DNA from: an uncultured Agathobaculum sp.
GTDB taxonomy: Bacteria > Bacillota > Clostridia > Oscillospirales > Butyricicoccaceae
Reading direction: 5' to 3'
Assembly: GCF_944380975.1 (NCBI RefSeq)
Contig: NZ_CALWJK010000004.1
Span: forward strand, 1 to 64,000
DNA: 64,000 bases
Part shown: piece by piece, positions 28,307-36,586 of the stretch
Layout: each line of letters begins with the position of its first letter
Position numbering within the stretch: position 1 is the first letter of the stretch
The notes under the pieces: model-generated
Told to the model about the DNA's origin: nothing
The model's database searches: none
Seen by the model: the letters and a program-made list of their open reading frames with translations, nothing else
Position numbers and translations under genes: made by a program

Positions 28307-29264
28307 ATGGCGCTCTGTATGGGCCGCTGTGCTGTGCATCCTGCTTTGTGGCTGCTCGACCGGCACCAACTACTCCCGACAGCATACGGTGGCGCTGGTA
28401 GTCAAATCCACACAGACAGAATTTTGGCTGTCCGTCTTTGCCGGGGCGGAAGCTGCCGCCACGGAGTACAATCTGAAGCTCAATATCATTGGTCCGGATA
28501 CGGAAGAGGATTATGAAGCCCAAAACCAAATGGTGGCCGACGCGGTCAGTGAAGGCGCGGAAGCAATTGTTTTTTCCGCCATCGACTACGAAAACAACGC
28601 CGCTGCCATCGACGATGCCGCAAAGCAAGGCGCCAAAATTGTAGCCATCGACAGCAACGTAGACTCCGAAGCGGTCAGCACCTACATCGGCACCGACAAC
28701 TATGCTGCCGGGCAGATGGCAGCGCAGGCAGCACTTGATCGGGTCAATACGCCGCTCAAGGTCGGCATCGTCAACTATGATATCAGCAGCGCCAACGGTC
28801 AGGAGCGTGAACAGGGCGCGGTGGATACCTTTGCTGACAGCGGCAGGGCGGAGGTCATCAGCGTCATCAACACGCTGGCCGATGCCGGTCACGCCAAACG
28901 GGATACCACTGCCCTGCTTACATCCCACCCGGAAATCAATGTGCTGCTGGCCTTTAACGAGCCGACCAGCGTGGGCGCTGCGCAGGCAATCGAGGAAATG
29001 GGCCTGTCCGACACGGTTTTTCTGGTGGGATTTGACTCCAACGTTGCCACCGTGGACGGACTGCAGGAAGGCTCGGTCGATGCCCTCATTGTGCAGAATC
29101 CCTATGCCATGGGCTATCTGGGTGTGGAAAGCGCTTACAAGCTGCTCGCCGGACAGGCCGGCGGGATGGAACGCATCGTGGACACTTCGACCCAAATCGT
29201 CGACAGGGACAACCTTTTTGAAGTGGACAGCCAAAAGGCTCTGTTCGCGTTTGACTCCCGTTGA
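28293..29264 (+). CDS. Sugar-binding lipoprotein (RbsB/Peripla_BP_4), likely sensor partner of the kinase
   Basis: A 323-aa lipoprotein with a lipobox-like LLCGC and a periplasmic-binding-protein fold in the normal order: HTVALVVKSTQTEFWLSVFAG at the N-terminus, IGTDNYAAGQMAAQAAL in the middle, and the LLAFNEPTSVGAAQAI and VGFDSN ligand segments. The ATG at 28293 follows AGGAGGGGGATT; a longer frame upstream is overlap with the kinase gene. It is translationally coupled to the kinase and separate from the mglBAC transport operon. That placement suggests a sensing role rather than transport. The ligand is unknown, galactose or another hexose being likely. Confidence 0.88.
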   Translation: MRRNRWRSVWAAVLCILLCGCSTGTNYSRQHTVALVVKSTQTEFWLSVFAGAEAAATEYNLKLNIIGPDTEEDYEAQNQMVADAVSEGAEAIVFSAIDYENNAAAIDDAAKQGAKIVAIDSNVDSEAVSTYIGTDNYAAGQMAAQAALDRVNTPLKVGIVNYDISSANGQEREQGAVDTFADSGRAEVISVINTLADAGHAKRDTTALLTSHPEINVLLAFNEPTSVGAAQAIEEMGLSDTVFLVGFDSNVATVDGLQEGSVDALIVQNPYAMGYLGVESAYKLLAGQAGGMERIVDTSTQIVDRDNLFEVDSQKALFAFDSR

Positions 29265-29354
29265 TTTGTGTAATATGCACAGTTTTTATGTTTTATAATT
29301 TCGCTTTATGATAGTTTTCAATGAAATTTACCCCTTTTGCGGTGATTTTTTACC

Positions 29355-29383
29355 TTGTTTTTCCGGTTCACTTCGCCTACAAT
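29355..29383 (+). promoter_or_regulatory. Probable promoter of mglBAC
   Basis: TTGTTT (29355-29360), 17-bp spacer, TACAAT (29378-29383). A GGGAGG/CCTCCC inverted repeat (29395-29400 / 29418-29423) lies in the leader, before the ribosome-binding site AAAGGAGAGAAGGAG. Any YesN binding site upstream is not recognisable by eye. Confidence 0.55.
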
Positions 29384-29450
29384 AAAAGCAAGCAGGGAGG
29401 AACCCCGGTTGGACGTCCCTCCCAATTCAAAGGAGAGAAGGAGAATCATT

Positions 29451-30734
29451 ATGAAGAAGAAGGTACTCGCGCTTACCCTGACTGCAGCAATGATGCTCAG
29501 TATGGCAGCTTGCTCCTCCGGCGGCAACACTTCGGATGCCTCGCAGGACAACGGCGGTACGGAGGCGGCGGAGGTTGCCAACAAGGATAAGCCCTTAGTA
29601 TGGTTTAACCGTCAGCCCTCCAACAGCTCCACCGGCGAGCTGGACATGACCGCTCTGAACTTCAACGACAACACTTACTACGTAGGCTTTGACGCCAACC
29701 AGGGCGCTGAGCTCCAGGGCACCATGATTCTGGACTACGTAAAGGCTAACATCGACACCATCGACCGCAACGGCGACGGCATCATCGGTTATGTACTGGC
29801 CATCGGCGATATCGGCCACAACGACTCCATCGCTCGTACCCGCGGCGTTCGCGCAGCGCTCGGCACGGCGGTTGAGAAGGACGGCGCGATCGTCAGCGAT
29901 CCGGTCGGCAGCAACGCAGACGGCTCCGCTACCGCTGTTAAGGACGGCTCTCTGGAAGTCAACGGCAAGACCTACATTGTCCGCGAGCTGGCTTCTCAGG
30001 AAATGAAGAACTCCGCCGGTGCAACTTGGGATGCTGCTACCGCTGGTAACGCGATCGGCACCTGGGCTTCCTCTTTCGGTGATCAGATCGACATCGTCGC
30101 TTCCAACAACGACGGCATGGGCATGTCCATGTTCAACGCTTGGTCCAAGGCGAACAAGGTTCCGACCTTCGGCTACGACGCAAACGCTGACGCTGTTGCA
30201 GCAATCGCAGAAGGCTACGGCGGCACCATCAGCCAGCACGCTGACGTTCAGGCTTACCTGACCCTGCGCGTACTGCGCAACGCACTCGACGGCGTTGACA
30301 TCGACACCGGTATCGGCACGGAAGACGACGCTGGCAACGTGCTGAGCGACGACGTTTACTACTACGACGAAGCGGCTCGCTCCTACTACGCTCTGAACGT
30401 AGCAGTTACCGCTGACAACTACACTGAGTTCACCGACTCCACCAAGGTTTATGAGCCTGTCAGCAATCAGCTGGATGCATCCGCTCATCCGGAAAAGAGC
30501 GTATGGCTGAACATCTACAACGCTGCTGATAACTTCCTGAGCGCTACTTATCAGCCGCTGCTGCAGAACTACGACGATCTGCTCAACCTGAAGGTCGAGT
30601 ACATCGGCGGCGACGGCCAGACCGAGGCCAACATCACCAACCGTCTGAGCAACCCGAGCGCATATGACGCCTTTGCCATCAACATGGTTAAGACCGACAA
30701 CGCTGCTTCCTACACTGCTCTGCTGAGCCAGTGA
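29451..30734 (+). CDS. mglB: Galactose/glucose-binding lipoprotein MglB, circularly permuted
   Basis: A 427-aa lipoprotein (lipobox AAC, C21) capturing galactose for the MglAC transporter. Residues 47-~333 match the part of E. coli MglB that starts at its residue ~85: PLVWFNRQPS, YYVGFDANQGAELQG, the calcium loop DRNGDGIIG, IGHNDSIARTR, ASNNDGMGM, GYDANAD. The canonical N-terminal ~80 residues are instead at 349-427: SVWLNIYNAADNFLSATY and DAFAINMVKTDN. All known sugar contacts are kept (N53, H123, D125, R129, W193, N219/N220, D243, D360, F362). A linker (about 334-348) joins the old termini. The ATG follows AAAGGAGAGAAGGAG. Codon use is strongly biased, fitting high expression. Confidence 0.93.
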   Translation: MKKKVLALTLTAAMMLSMAACSSGGNTSDASQDNGGTEAAEVANKDKPLVWFNRQPSNSSTGELDMTALNFNDNTYYVGFDANQGAELQGTMILDYVKANIDTIDRNGDGIIGYVLAIGDIGHNDSIARTRGVRAALGTAVEKDGAIVSDPVGSNADGSATAVKDGSLEVNGKTYIVRELASQEMKNSAGATWDAATAGNAIGTWASSFGDQIDIVASNNDGMGMSMFNAWSKANKVPTFGYDANADAVAAIAEGYGGTISQHADVQAYLTLRVLRNALDGVDIDTGIGTEDDAGNVLSDDVYYYDEAARSYYALNVAVTADNYTEFTDSTKVYEPVSNQLDASAHPEKSVWLNIYNAADNFLSATYQPLLQNYDDLLNLKVEYIGGDGQTEANITNRLSNPSAYDAFAINMVKTDNAASYTALLSQ

Positions 30735-30783
30735 TTCGGGCTCGGACCCTTTTCAAGCCAAATAATAAGTAACAAGCCAATGT

Positions 30784-30854
30784 GATTGGGGAGAAGGAAT
30801 TCTCCGTCTTAGGGGAAGCGATTCTCCATACGGAAGAAGGCCTTCTCCCCAATC
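30784..30854 (+). promoter_or_regulatory. Long stem-loop between mglB and mglA
   Basis: Outer arms GATTGGGGAGAAGG (30784-30797) and CCTTCTCCCCAATC (30841-30854) pair perfectly over 14 bp, with further pairing inside, followed by CTGTTTTT. Such structures after a binding-protein gene usually stabilise its mRNA and partly terminate, giving more MglB than MglAC. Confidence 0.75.
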
Positions 30855-30931
30855 CTGTTTTTCCAAGGAAAACGGGCGGATCACTCGGATCTGTCCAATC
30901 TGGCAATATTGCATAAACGGGAGTAACGAGA

Positions 30932-32440
30932 ATGGCAGATGCAAAAAATGATGTTGTCCTGTCAATCCGCGGCATGAGCAAATCCTTTGGCCGTAACCGA
31001 GTGCTCGATCACATCAATCTGGATGTCAAGCGCGGAACGGTCATGGGGCTGATGGGCGAAAACGGCGCCGGCAAGTCCACGATGATGAAGTGCCTGTTCG
31101 GTACCTATCAGAAGGACGAAGGCAAAATCTTTTTGAACGGCAAAGAGATCAGCTTCTCCGGCCCGAAGGATGCTCTGGAAAACGGAATTGCCATGGTGCA
31201 CCAGGAACTCAACCAGTGCCTGGAACGCAACGTGATCGACAATCTGTTCCTGGGCCGGTACCCCACCAATTCCGTGGGCATGGTCGACGAAGGCAGGATG
31301 AAAAAGAAGGCTTCGGAACTGTTCCGCAAGCTGGGCATGACGGTAAACCTCACCCAGCCCATGCGCAACATGTCCGTTTCGCAACGACAGATGTGCGAAA
31401 TTGCAAAGGCAATTTCCTACAACTCTCAGGTTATTGTTCTGGACGAACCCACCTCCTCCCTTACCGTGCAGGAGGTAGATAAGCTCTTTGAAATGATGCG
31501 GATGCTCAAGGAACAGGGCATTGCTCTGATCTACATCTCGCATAAAATGGATGAAATCTTTGAGATCTGCGATGAGATCTCTGTGCTCCGCGACGGTAAT
31601 CTGGTCATGACCAAGCCCTCGCAGGAGACCAATATGAACGAACTGATCTCCGCCATGGTAGGCCGCTCTCTGGAGAGTCGCTTCCCGCCGGTAGACAACA
31701 CGCCGGGCGATACCATTTTGTCCGTACAGCACCTTTCCACCAAGTATGCGCCTCATCTCCAGGACATCTCTTTTGATGTGAAGGAAGGCGAGATCTTTGG
31801 TCTGTATGGCTTGGTCGGCGCCGGACGTACCGAACTGCTGGAAACCATTTTTGGCGTGCGCACGCGTGCGGCGGGACGTGTTTACTTCAAAAACCGTCTG
31901 ATGAACTTCAACAGCGCCCGCGAGGCGATCGAGCATGGCTTTGCCTTGATCACCGAGGAACGCAAGGCCAACGGCTTGTTCCTCAAATGCGACTTGACTT
32001 TCAACACAACCATTGCAAATCTGAATCAGTACAAGAGCGGCATTGCCCTGTCTGATTCTCAGATGATCAAAGCCACCAACAAAGAAATCAAGATCATGCA
32101 CACCAAGTGCATGGGACCGGATGATATGATCTCCAGCCTGTCCGGCGGCAACCAGCAAAAGGTTATTTTCGGCAAATGGCTGGAACGCGAACCCCAAATC
32201 TTCATGATGGACGAACCCACGCGCGGCATTGACGTGGGCGCCAAATATGAGATTTATGAGTTGATTATCAATATGGCCAAGCGCGGCAAGACCATCATCG
32301 TTGTCTCTTCTGAAATGCCCGAGATCCTCGGTATCACCAACCGCATCGGTGTCATGTCCAACGGACATCTCTCCGGCATTGTCAACACCAAAGAGACCGA
32401 TCAGGAAGAGCTTTTGCGGCTTAGCGCAAAATACCTGTAG
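30932..32440 (+). CDS. mglA: Galactose/methyl-galactoside ABC transporter ATP-binding protein
   Basis: A 502-aa duplicated ATPase of the carbohydrate-uptake-2 type that drives MglC. The N-terminal cassette has Walker A GENGAGKST and Walker B VIVLDEPTSSL. The C-terminal cassette has a degenerate GLVGAGRTE loop and the signature LSGGNQQKV followed by DEPTRGIDVG. Length matches E. coli MglA (506 aa). The ATG at 30932 is the first in the frame, after a weak ribosome-binding site GGAGTAACGAG. It sits 197 bp after mglB and 15 bp before mglC. Confidence 0.96.
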   Translation: MADAKNDVVLSIRGMSKSFGRNRVLDHINLDVKRGTVMGLMGENGAGKSTMMKCLFGTYQKDEGKIFLNGKEISFSGPKDALENGIAMVHQELNQCLERNVIDNLFLGRYPTNSVGMVDEGRMKKKASELFRKLGMTVNLTQPMRNMSVSQRQMCEIAKAISYNSQVIVLDEPTSSLTVQEVDKLFEMMRMLKEQGIALIYISHKMDEIFEICDEISVLRDGNLVMTKPSQETNMNELISAMVGRSLESRFPPVDNTPGDTILSVQHLSTKYAPHLQDISFDVKEGEIFGLYGLVGAGRTELLETIFGVRTRAAGRVYFKNRLMNFNSAREAIEHGFALITEERKANGLFLKCDLTFNTTIANLNQYKSGIALSDSQMIKATNKEIKIMHTKCMGPDDMISSLSGGNQQKVIFGKWLEREPQIFMMDEPTRGIDVGAKYEIYELIINMAKRGKTIIVVSSEMPEILGITNRIGVMSNGHLSGIVNTKETDQEELLRLSAKYL

Positions 32441-32455
32441 TAGGAGAAATCGCTT

Positions 32456-34111
32456 ATGGCATCAACAAGTACAAAAATTCTTACGGCTGAGCAGGAAGCG
32501 AAGCTTCGCCAGCCTATCGACGAATATGTCGGCAAAATTCAGGATCAGATCAACGATCTGCGCGAGGACGGCACCGACAAGGTGATCGAAATCCAGAGCG
32601 CGATCGACAGCCTGAAGCGGGATAAAATCTATACCGCTCAGGAGAAGGAAGCCCGCATCCGGGAACTTCAGTCGGAACTGGAGAAGGCTAAAGCGGTCGA
32701 GAACCGGAACAAGGACGCGATCGCCAAGCTGATCAGCGACGCAGAAAACTACTTAAAAGCACACTTCAATGCCGACTACTATCAGGCGGTTATCGCAAGC
32801 TGCCGAGACGAAAAGGTGCTTGCGGAGGAGAAATACCGCGCGACGGTTGCCAAGCTGAATCAGGAGCATCAGAGCACGATTTCCAAGCTCAGCGACGCGC
32901 ACGAAATCAAGGACGAAAAGTACGTTCATAAAAACCGTCTTTTCGATGCCAAGATGCAGCGGGCGCAGAACCTGCAGCAGGTAAAGGATCGCCAGCATGC
33001 CGCCTTTGAGCACAAGTATCATCTCATCGACATGCTGCGCATGTCCAAATTCTCCTTTGGTGAATCGATGGCGCAGCGCTGGGAGAACTACAAGTACACC
33101 TTCAACCGCCGCGACTTCCTGCTGAAAAACGGTCTGTACATCGCCATTATCATCATCTTCATCGCCCTGTGTATCATCACGCCGCTGGTGAAGAACGTGC
33201 AGCTGCTGACGGTAAACAATGTGCTGAACATCCTCCAGCAGGCTTCGCCCAGAATGTTCTTGGCGTTGGGCGTTGCGGGCCTGATCCTGCTCGCCGGCAC
33301 CGACCTGTCCATCGGCCGTATGGTTGGTATGGGCATGACGGCGGCAACCATCGTCATGCATCAGGGCATCAACACCGGCTCTGTGTTCGGTCATATCTTT
33401 GACTTCACCAGCCTGCCGACGATTGCCCGCGTTCTGCTGGCACTGGTCGTTTGTGTCGTTCTTTGCACCGTGTTCACCACGATCGCCGGCTTCTTCACGG
33501 CGAAATTCAAAATGCATCCTTTCATTTCCACCATGGCAAACATGCTGGTCATCTTCGGTCTGGTCACCTATTCCACCAAGGGTGTTTCCTTCGGTGCGAT
33601 CGACCCGAACATCCCCAACATGATCATCCCGCGCATCAACAACTTCCCCACCATCATCCTGTGGGCAGTTGCCGCGGTCGTCATCGTGTGGTTCATCTGG
33701 AACAAGACCACCTTCGGTAAGAACCTGTATGCAGTTGGCGGCAACCCGGAATCCGCTGCTGTATCCGGTATCTCGGTATTCTGGGTCACCGTCGGCGCGT
33801 TCGTGATGGCTGGTATCCTGTATGGCTTCGGTGCTTGGCTGGAATGCATCCGTATGGTAGGTTCCGGCTCTGCAGCATACGGCCAAGGCTGGGAAATGGA
33901 CGCCATCGCGGCCTGCGTAGTAGGCGGCATCTCTTTCACCGGCGGTATCGGCAAGATCTCCGGTGTTGTCGTGGGCGTATTTATTTTCACCGCCCTGACC
34001 TACTCGCTCACCACACTGGGTATTGACACCAACCTGCAGTTCGTATTCTCCGGTATCATCATTCTGGTAGCCGTTATGCTGGACTGCCTGAAGTATGTAC
34101 AGAAGAAGTAA
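32456..34111 (+). CDS. mglC: Galactose/methyl-galactoside ABC transporter permease with a long N-terminal coiled-coil extension
   Basis: A 551-aa permease. The C-terminal ~330 residues are the usual MglC/RbsC-type domain with about eight to ten helices and motifs such as AGTDLSIGRMVGMG, KTTFGKNLYAVGGNPESA and SFTGGIGKISG. Ahead of the first membrane helix (about residue 224) is a charged, Lys/Glu/Gln-rich, predicted coiled-coil region of about 215 residues that E. coli MglC (336 aa) does not have. No known domain is recognised in it. GGAGAAATCGCTT precedes the ATG. It may bind MglA or tether the transporter; this is speculation. Confidence 0.92.
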   Translation: MASTSTKILTAEQEAKLRQPIDEYVGKIQDQINDLREDGTDKVIEIQSAIDSLKRDKIYTAQEKEARIRELQSELEKAKAVENRNKDAIAKLISDAENYLKAHFNADYYQAVIASCRDEKVLAEEKYRATVAKLNQEHQSTISKLSDAHEIKDEKYVHKNRLFDAKMQRAQNLQQVKDRQHAAFEHKYHLIDMLRMSKFSFGESMAQRWENYKYTFNRRDFLLKNGLYIAIIIIFIALCIITPLVKNVQLLTVNNVLNILQQASPRMFLALGVAGLILLAGTDLSIGRMVGMGMTAATIVMHQGINTGSVFGHIFDFTSLPTIARVLLALVVCVVLCTVFTTIAGFFTAKFKMHPFISTMANMLVIFGLVTYSTKGVSFGAIDPNIPNMIIPRINNFPTIILWAVAAVVIVWFIWNKTTFGKNLYAVGGNPESAAVSGISVFWVTVGAFVMAGILYGFGAWLECIRMVGSGSAAYGQGWEMDAIAACVVGGISFTGGIGKISGVVVGVFIFTALTYSLTTLGIDTNLQFVFSGIIILVAVMLDCLKYVQKK

Positions 34112-34133
34112 GCAACCCATTTGTTAAAAGCGA

Positions 34134-34183
34134 AAAGCCGCTGCAAGGCACTTATAAAGGCCCCGCCTGCTTGCAGCGGCTTT
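34134..34183 (+). terminator. Stem-loop between mglC and galK (partial terminator)
   Basis: Arms AAAGCCGCTGCAAG (34134-34147) and CTTGCAGCGGCTTT (34170-34183) pair over 14 bp. Only a short T-run follows (TTTCCATTTA), so it may attenuate rather than stop transcription into the gal genes. A second small hairpin, GCTCCGG/CCGGAGC, lies at 34226-34243 before galK. Confidence 0.6.
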
Positions 34184-34263
34184 CCATTTACACGAATCAA
34201 AATTGTAACTATGTTTGATAACAGCGCTCCGGTCCACCGGAGCAAGAAGGAGTGAATGCAACC

Positions 34264-35550
34264 ATGCAAAAATTGGGCGATGTGCGCCGCGCACTGGATG
34301 CCGGAGAACTGAACGAGGCTCTGTCTCATCTGTTATACGATGATCTTGCTGCCGCCCGTCAGCGGATCGCAAATATACTGGAGCAGTTCCAGCAAAGCTT
34401 TGGAGCGGGAGACGATACCCTTGTCGCCCTGTGCTCTGCCCCCGGCCGCACTGAGATTGGCGGCAACCATACCGACCATCAGCACGGCCGTGTTCTGGCC
34501 GGTGCAGTCGATTTGGACTTTTTGGCCTGTGCCAGTCCGAACGGCACCAATACCATCCGTTTCCAGTCCGAAGGCTGGCCGATGGTAGAGGTCAATCTGG
34601 ACACGCTCGACCCCAAGGATGACGAAAAGGAAAGTACCGCGGCTTTGGTACGCGGCATGGCGGCGCAGGCAGCCCAGAAGGGCTACAGCGTAGCAGGCTT
34701 TGACGTATATGCCACCTCCAGCGTGCTGCCCGGCTCCGGCCTGTCCTCCTCCGCGGCATGCGAAGTGCTGCTCGGCGTCATTGAGAACCACCTGTTCTGC
34801 CGGGATGAGCTTGATCCGGTAACGATTGCGCAGATGGGTCAGAAGGCTGAGAATGTGTATTTTGGCAAGCCCTGCGGCCTGATGGATCAGACCGCGTCCT
34901 CGGTCGGCGGCGCTGTTACGATCGACTTTGCCGATCCTGCCGCTCCGGTTGTCCGTGCGCTGAAGGTAGATTTGGACAGCCTTGGTTATGCCCTGTGCAT
35001 CATCGACTGCGGCGCAGACCACGCTGACCTGACGGATGAATATGCTGCTGTCCCGCGTGAGATGAAGGCCGTTGCCGCTTTCTTCGGAAAAGAAGTGCTG
35101 CGTGAGGTAGATGAGGCAGAAGTGCTCCGCAACCTGCCTGCACTGCGCAAAGAAGTAGGCGACCGTGCTGTACTCCGTGCACTTCACTTCTTTGCCGACA
35201 ATGAACGGGTAGTCAAGCAGGCAGACGCACTGGCCAACGGCGAAATGGACACCTTCCTCACACTGGTCAACGAGTCCGGCCATTCCTCGTGGGAAAAGCT
35301 GCAGGACATCACCCCTGCCGGTGCCGTACAGGAACAGTCCATGGCGGTTGCCCTCGCGGTGGCAGAGCGTGCACTCAAGGGCCGCGGCGCTTGCCGCGTA
35401 CACGGCGGCGGCTTTGCCGGAACCATTCAGGCATTTGTCCCGCTGGACATTCTCACCGCGTTCCGCAGCGAGATCGAGAGCGCGCTGGGCGAAGGCTGCT
35501 GCCACGTGCTGCGAATCCGTCCGGTAGGCGGTACGGTACTCTGGTCTTAA
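34264..35550 (+). CDS. galK: Galactokinase
   Basis: GHMP kinase that phosphorylates alpha-D-galactose at C1, first step of the Leloir pathway. The 428-aa protein has the galactokinase signature GRTEIGGNHTDHQHG, the ATP loop PGSGLSSSAACEVL, and the C-terminal GGGFAGTIQAF. I prefer the ATG at 34264, which is 11 nt after AAGGAG; a GTG at 34252 would sit on the Shine-Dalgarno sequence itself. It starts the galKETM run downstream of mglBAC. Confidence 0.96.
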   Translation: MQKLGDVRRALDAGELNEALSHLLYDDLAAARQRIANILEQFQQSFGAGDDTLVALCSAPGRTEIGGNHTDHQHGRVLAGAVDLDFLACASPNGTNTIRFQSEGWPMVEVNLDTLDPKDDEKESTAALVRGMAAQAAQKGYSVAGFDVYATSSVLPGSGLSSSAACEVLLGVIENHLFCRDELDPVTIAQMGQKAENVYFGKPCGLMDQTASSVGGAVTIDFADPAAPVVRALKVDLDSLGYALCIIDCGADHADLTDEYAAVPREMKAVAAFFGKEVLREVDEAEVLRNLPALRKEVGDRAVLRALHFFADNERVVKQADALANGEMDTFLTLVNESGHSSWEKLQDITPAGAVQEQSMAVALAVAERALKGRGACRVHGGGFAGTIQAFVPLDILTAFRSEIESALGEGCCHVLRIRPVGGTVLWS

Positions 35551-35591
35551 ACGATACGACTGCGATAATGTGAAAGGAGCGCACCTGTAAC

Positions 35592-36584
35592 ATGGCAATT
35601 TTAGTGTTGGGCGGAGCCGGCTATATCGGTTCCCATACGGTATATGAACTGATCGACGCGGGCCGCGAGGTCGTGGTAGCAGACAACCTGCAAACCGGCT
35701 TCCGTGCTGCGGTTCATCCCAAGGCAAAGTTCTATGAGTTGGATATCCGCGACCAGAAAGCGCTGGACGCACTGTTTGAAGCGGAACAGATCGACGGCGT
35801 GATCCATTTCGCCGCTTCCTCTCAGGTTGGAGAATCCATGTCCGACCCGCTCAAGTATTACGACAACAACCTGCACGGCACCATGGTGCTGCTGAAATCC
35901 ATGGTCGCGCACGGTATTGACAAAATCGTCTTCTCCTCCACCGCCGCGACCTATGGCGAGCCGGAACGTGTTCCGATTCTGGAGGGTGACACCACCTGCC
36001 CCACCAACTGCTATGGTCAGACCAAGCTGGACATGGAGCACATGATGAGCTGGGTATCCCGTGCGCACGGGCTGAAATATGTGGCTCTTCGGTATTTCAA
36101 CGCCTGCGGCGCACATGCTTCCGGTCAAATCGGCGAGGCGCACAACCCGGAAACCCACCTCATCCCCCTCATCCTGCAAGTGCCGCTCGGCCAGCGCGAG
36201 CAGATCAGCGTGTTCGGCGAGGACTACCCCACCAAGGACGGCACCTGTGTTCGTGACTACATCCATGTCACCGATCTGGCACAGGCCCATATTCTGGCGC
36301 TGGATTACCTGATGAACGGCGGCGAAAACAACGTATTCAACCTTGGCAACGGTGTCGGCTTCACGGTCAAGGAAGTCATCGACGTAGCCCGTGAGGTCAC
36401 CGGTCATCCGATCCCCGCCCAGATGGCGCCCCGCCGCGCCGGCGATCCGGCGCAGCTCATTGCTTCTTCGGAGAAGGCTGTCAAGGTGCTGGGCTGGAAG
36501 CCCGAATACAACGACCTGTCCACTATCGTGGCCTCCGCTTGGGCTTGGCACAAAAACCATCCCCACGGCTATACGGAGGGTTGA
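35592..36584 (+). CDS. galE: UDP-glucose 4-epimerase
   Basis: Interconverts UDP-galactose and UDP-glucose. The 330-aa extended SDR protein has the NAD-binding GGAGYIGSHTVYEL, the catalytic Ser/Thr in FSSTAATYGE, and the Tyr-x-x-x-Lys pair in NCYGQTKLDME. Ala-rich segments typical of bacterial GalE are present, with length normal. GAAAGGAGCGCACC precedes the ATG at 35592. It lies 41 bp after galK and 2 bp before galT. Confidence 0.96.
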   Translation: MAILVLGGAGYIGSHTVYELIDAGREVVVADNLQTGFRAAVHPKAKFYELDIRDQKALDALFEAEQIDGVIHFAASSQVGESMSDPLKYYDNNLHGTMVLLKSMVAHGIDKIVFSSTAATYGEPERVPILEGDTTCPTNCYGQTKLDMEHMMSWVSRAHGLKYVALRYFNACGAHASGQIGEAHNPETHLIPLILQVPLGQREQISVFGEDYPTKDGTCVRDYIHVTDLAQAHILALDYLMNGGENNVFNLGNGVGFTVKEVIDVAREVTGHPIPAQMAPRRAGDPAQLIASSEKAVKVLGWKPEYNDLSTIVASAWAWHKNHPHGYTEG

Positions 36585-36586
36585 GC

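Noticed and set aside
28227..29234. A 335-codon open frame on the minus strand
   Set aside because: It is antisense to the sugar-binding lipoprotein gene, which has a lipobox and a strong ribosome-binding site.
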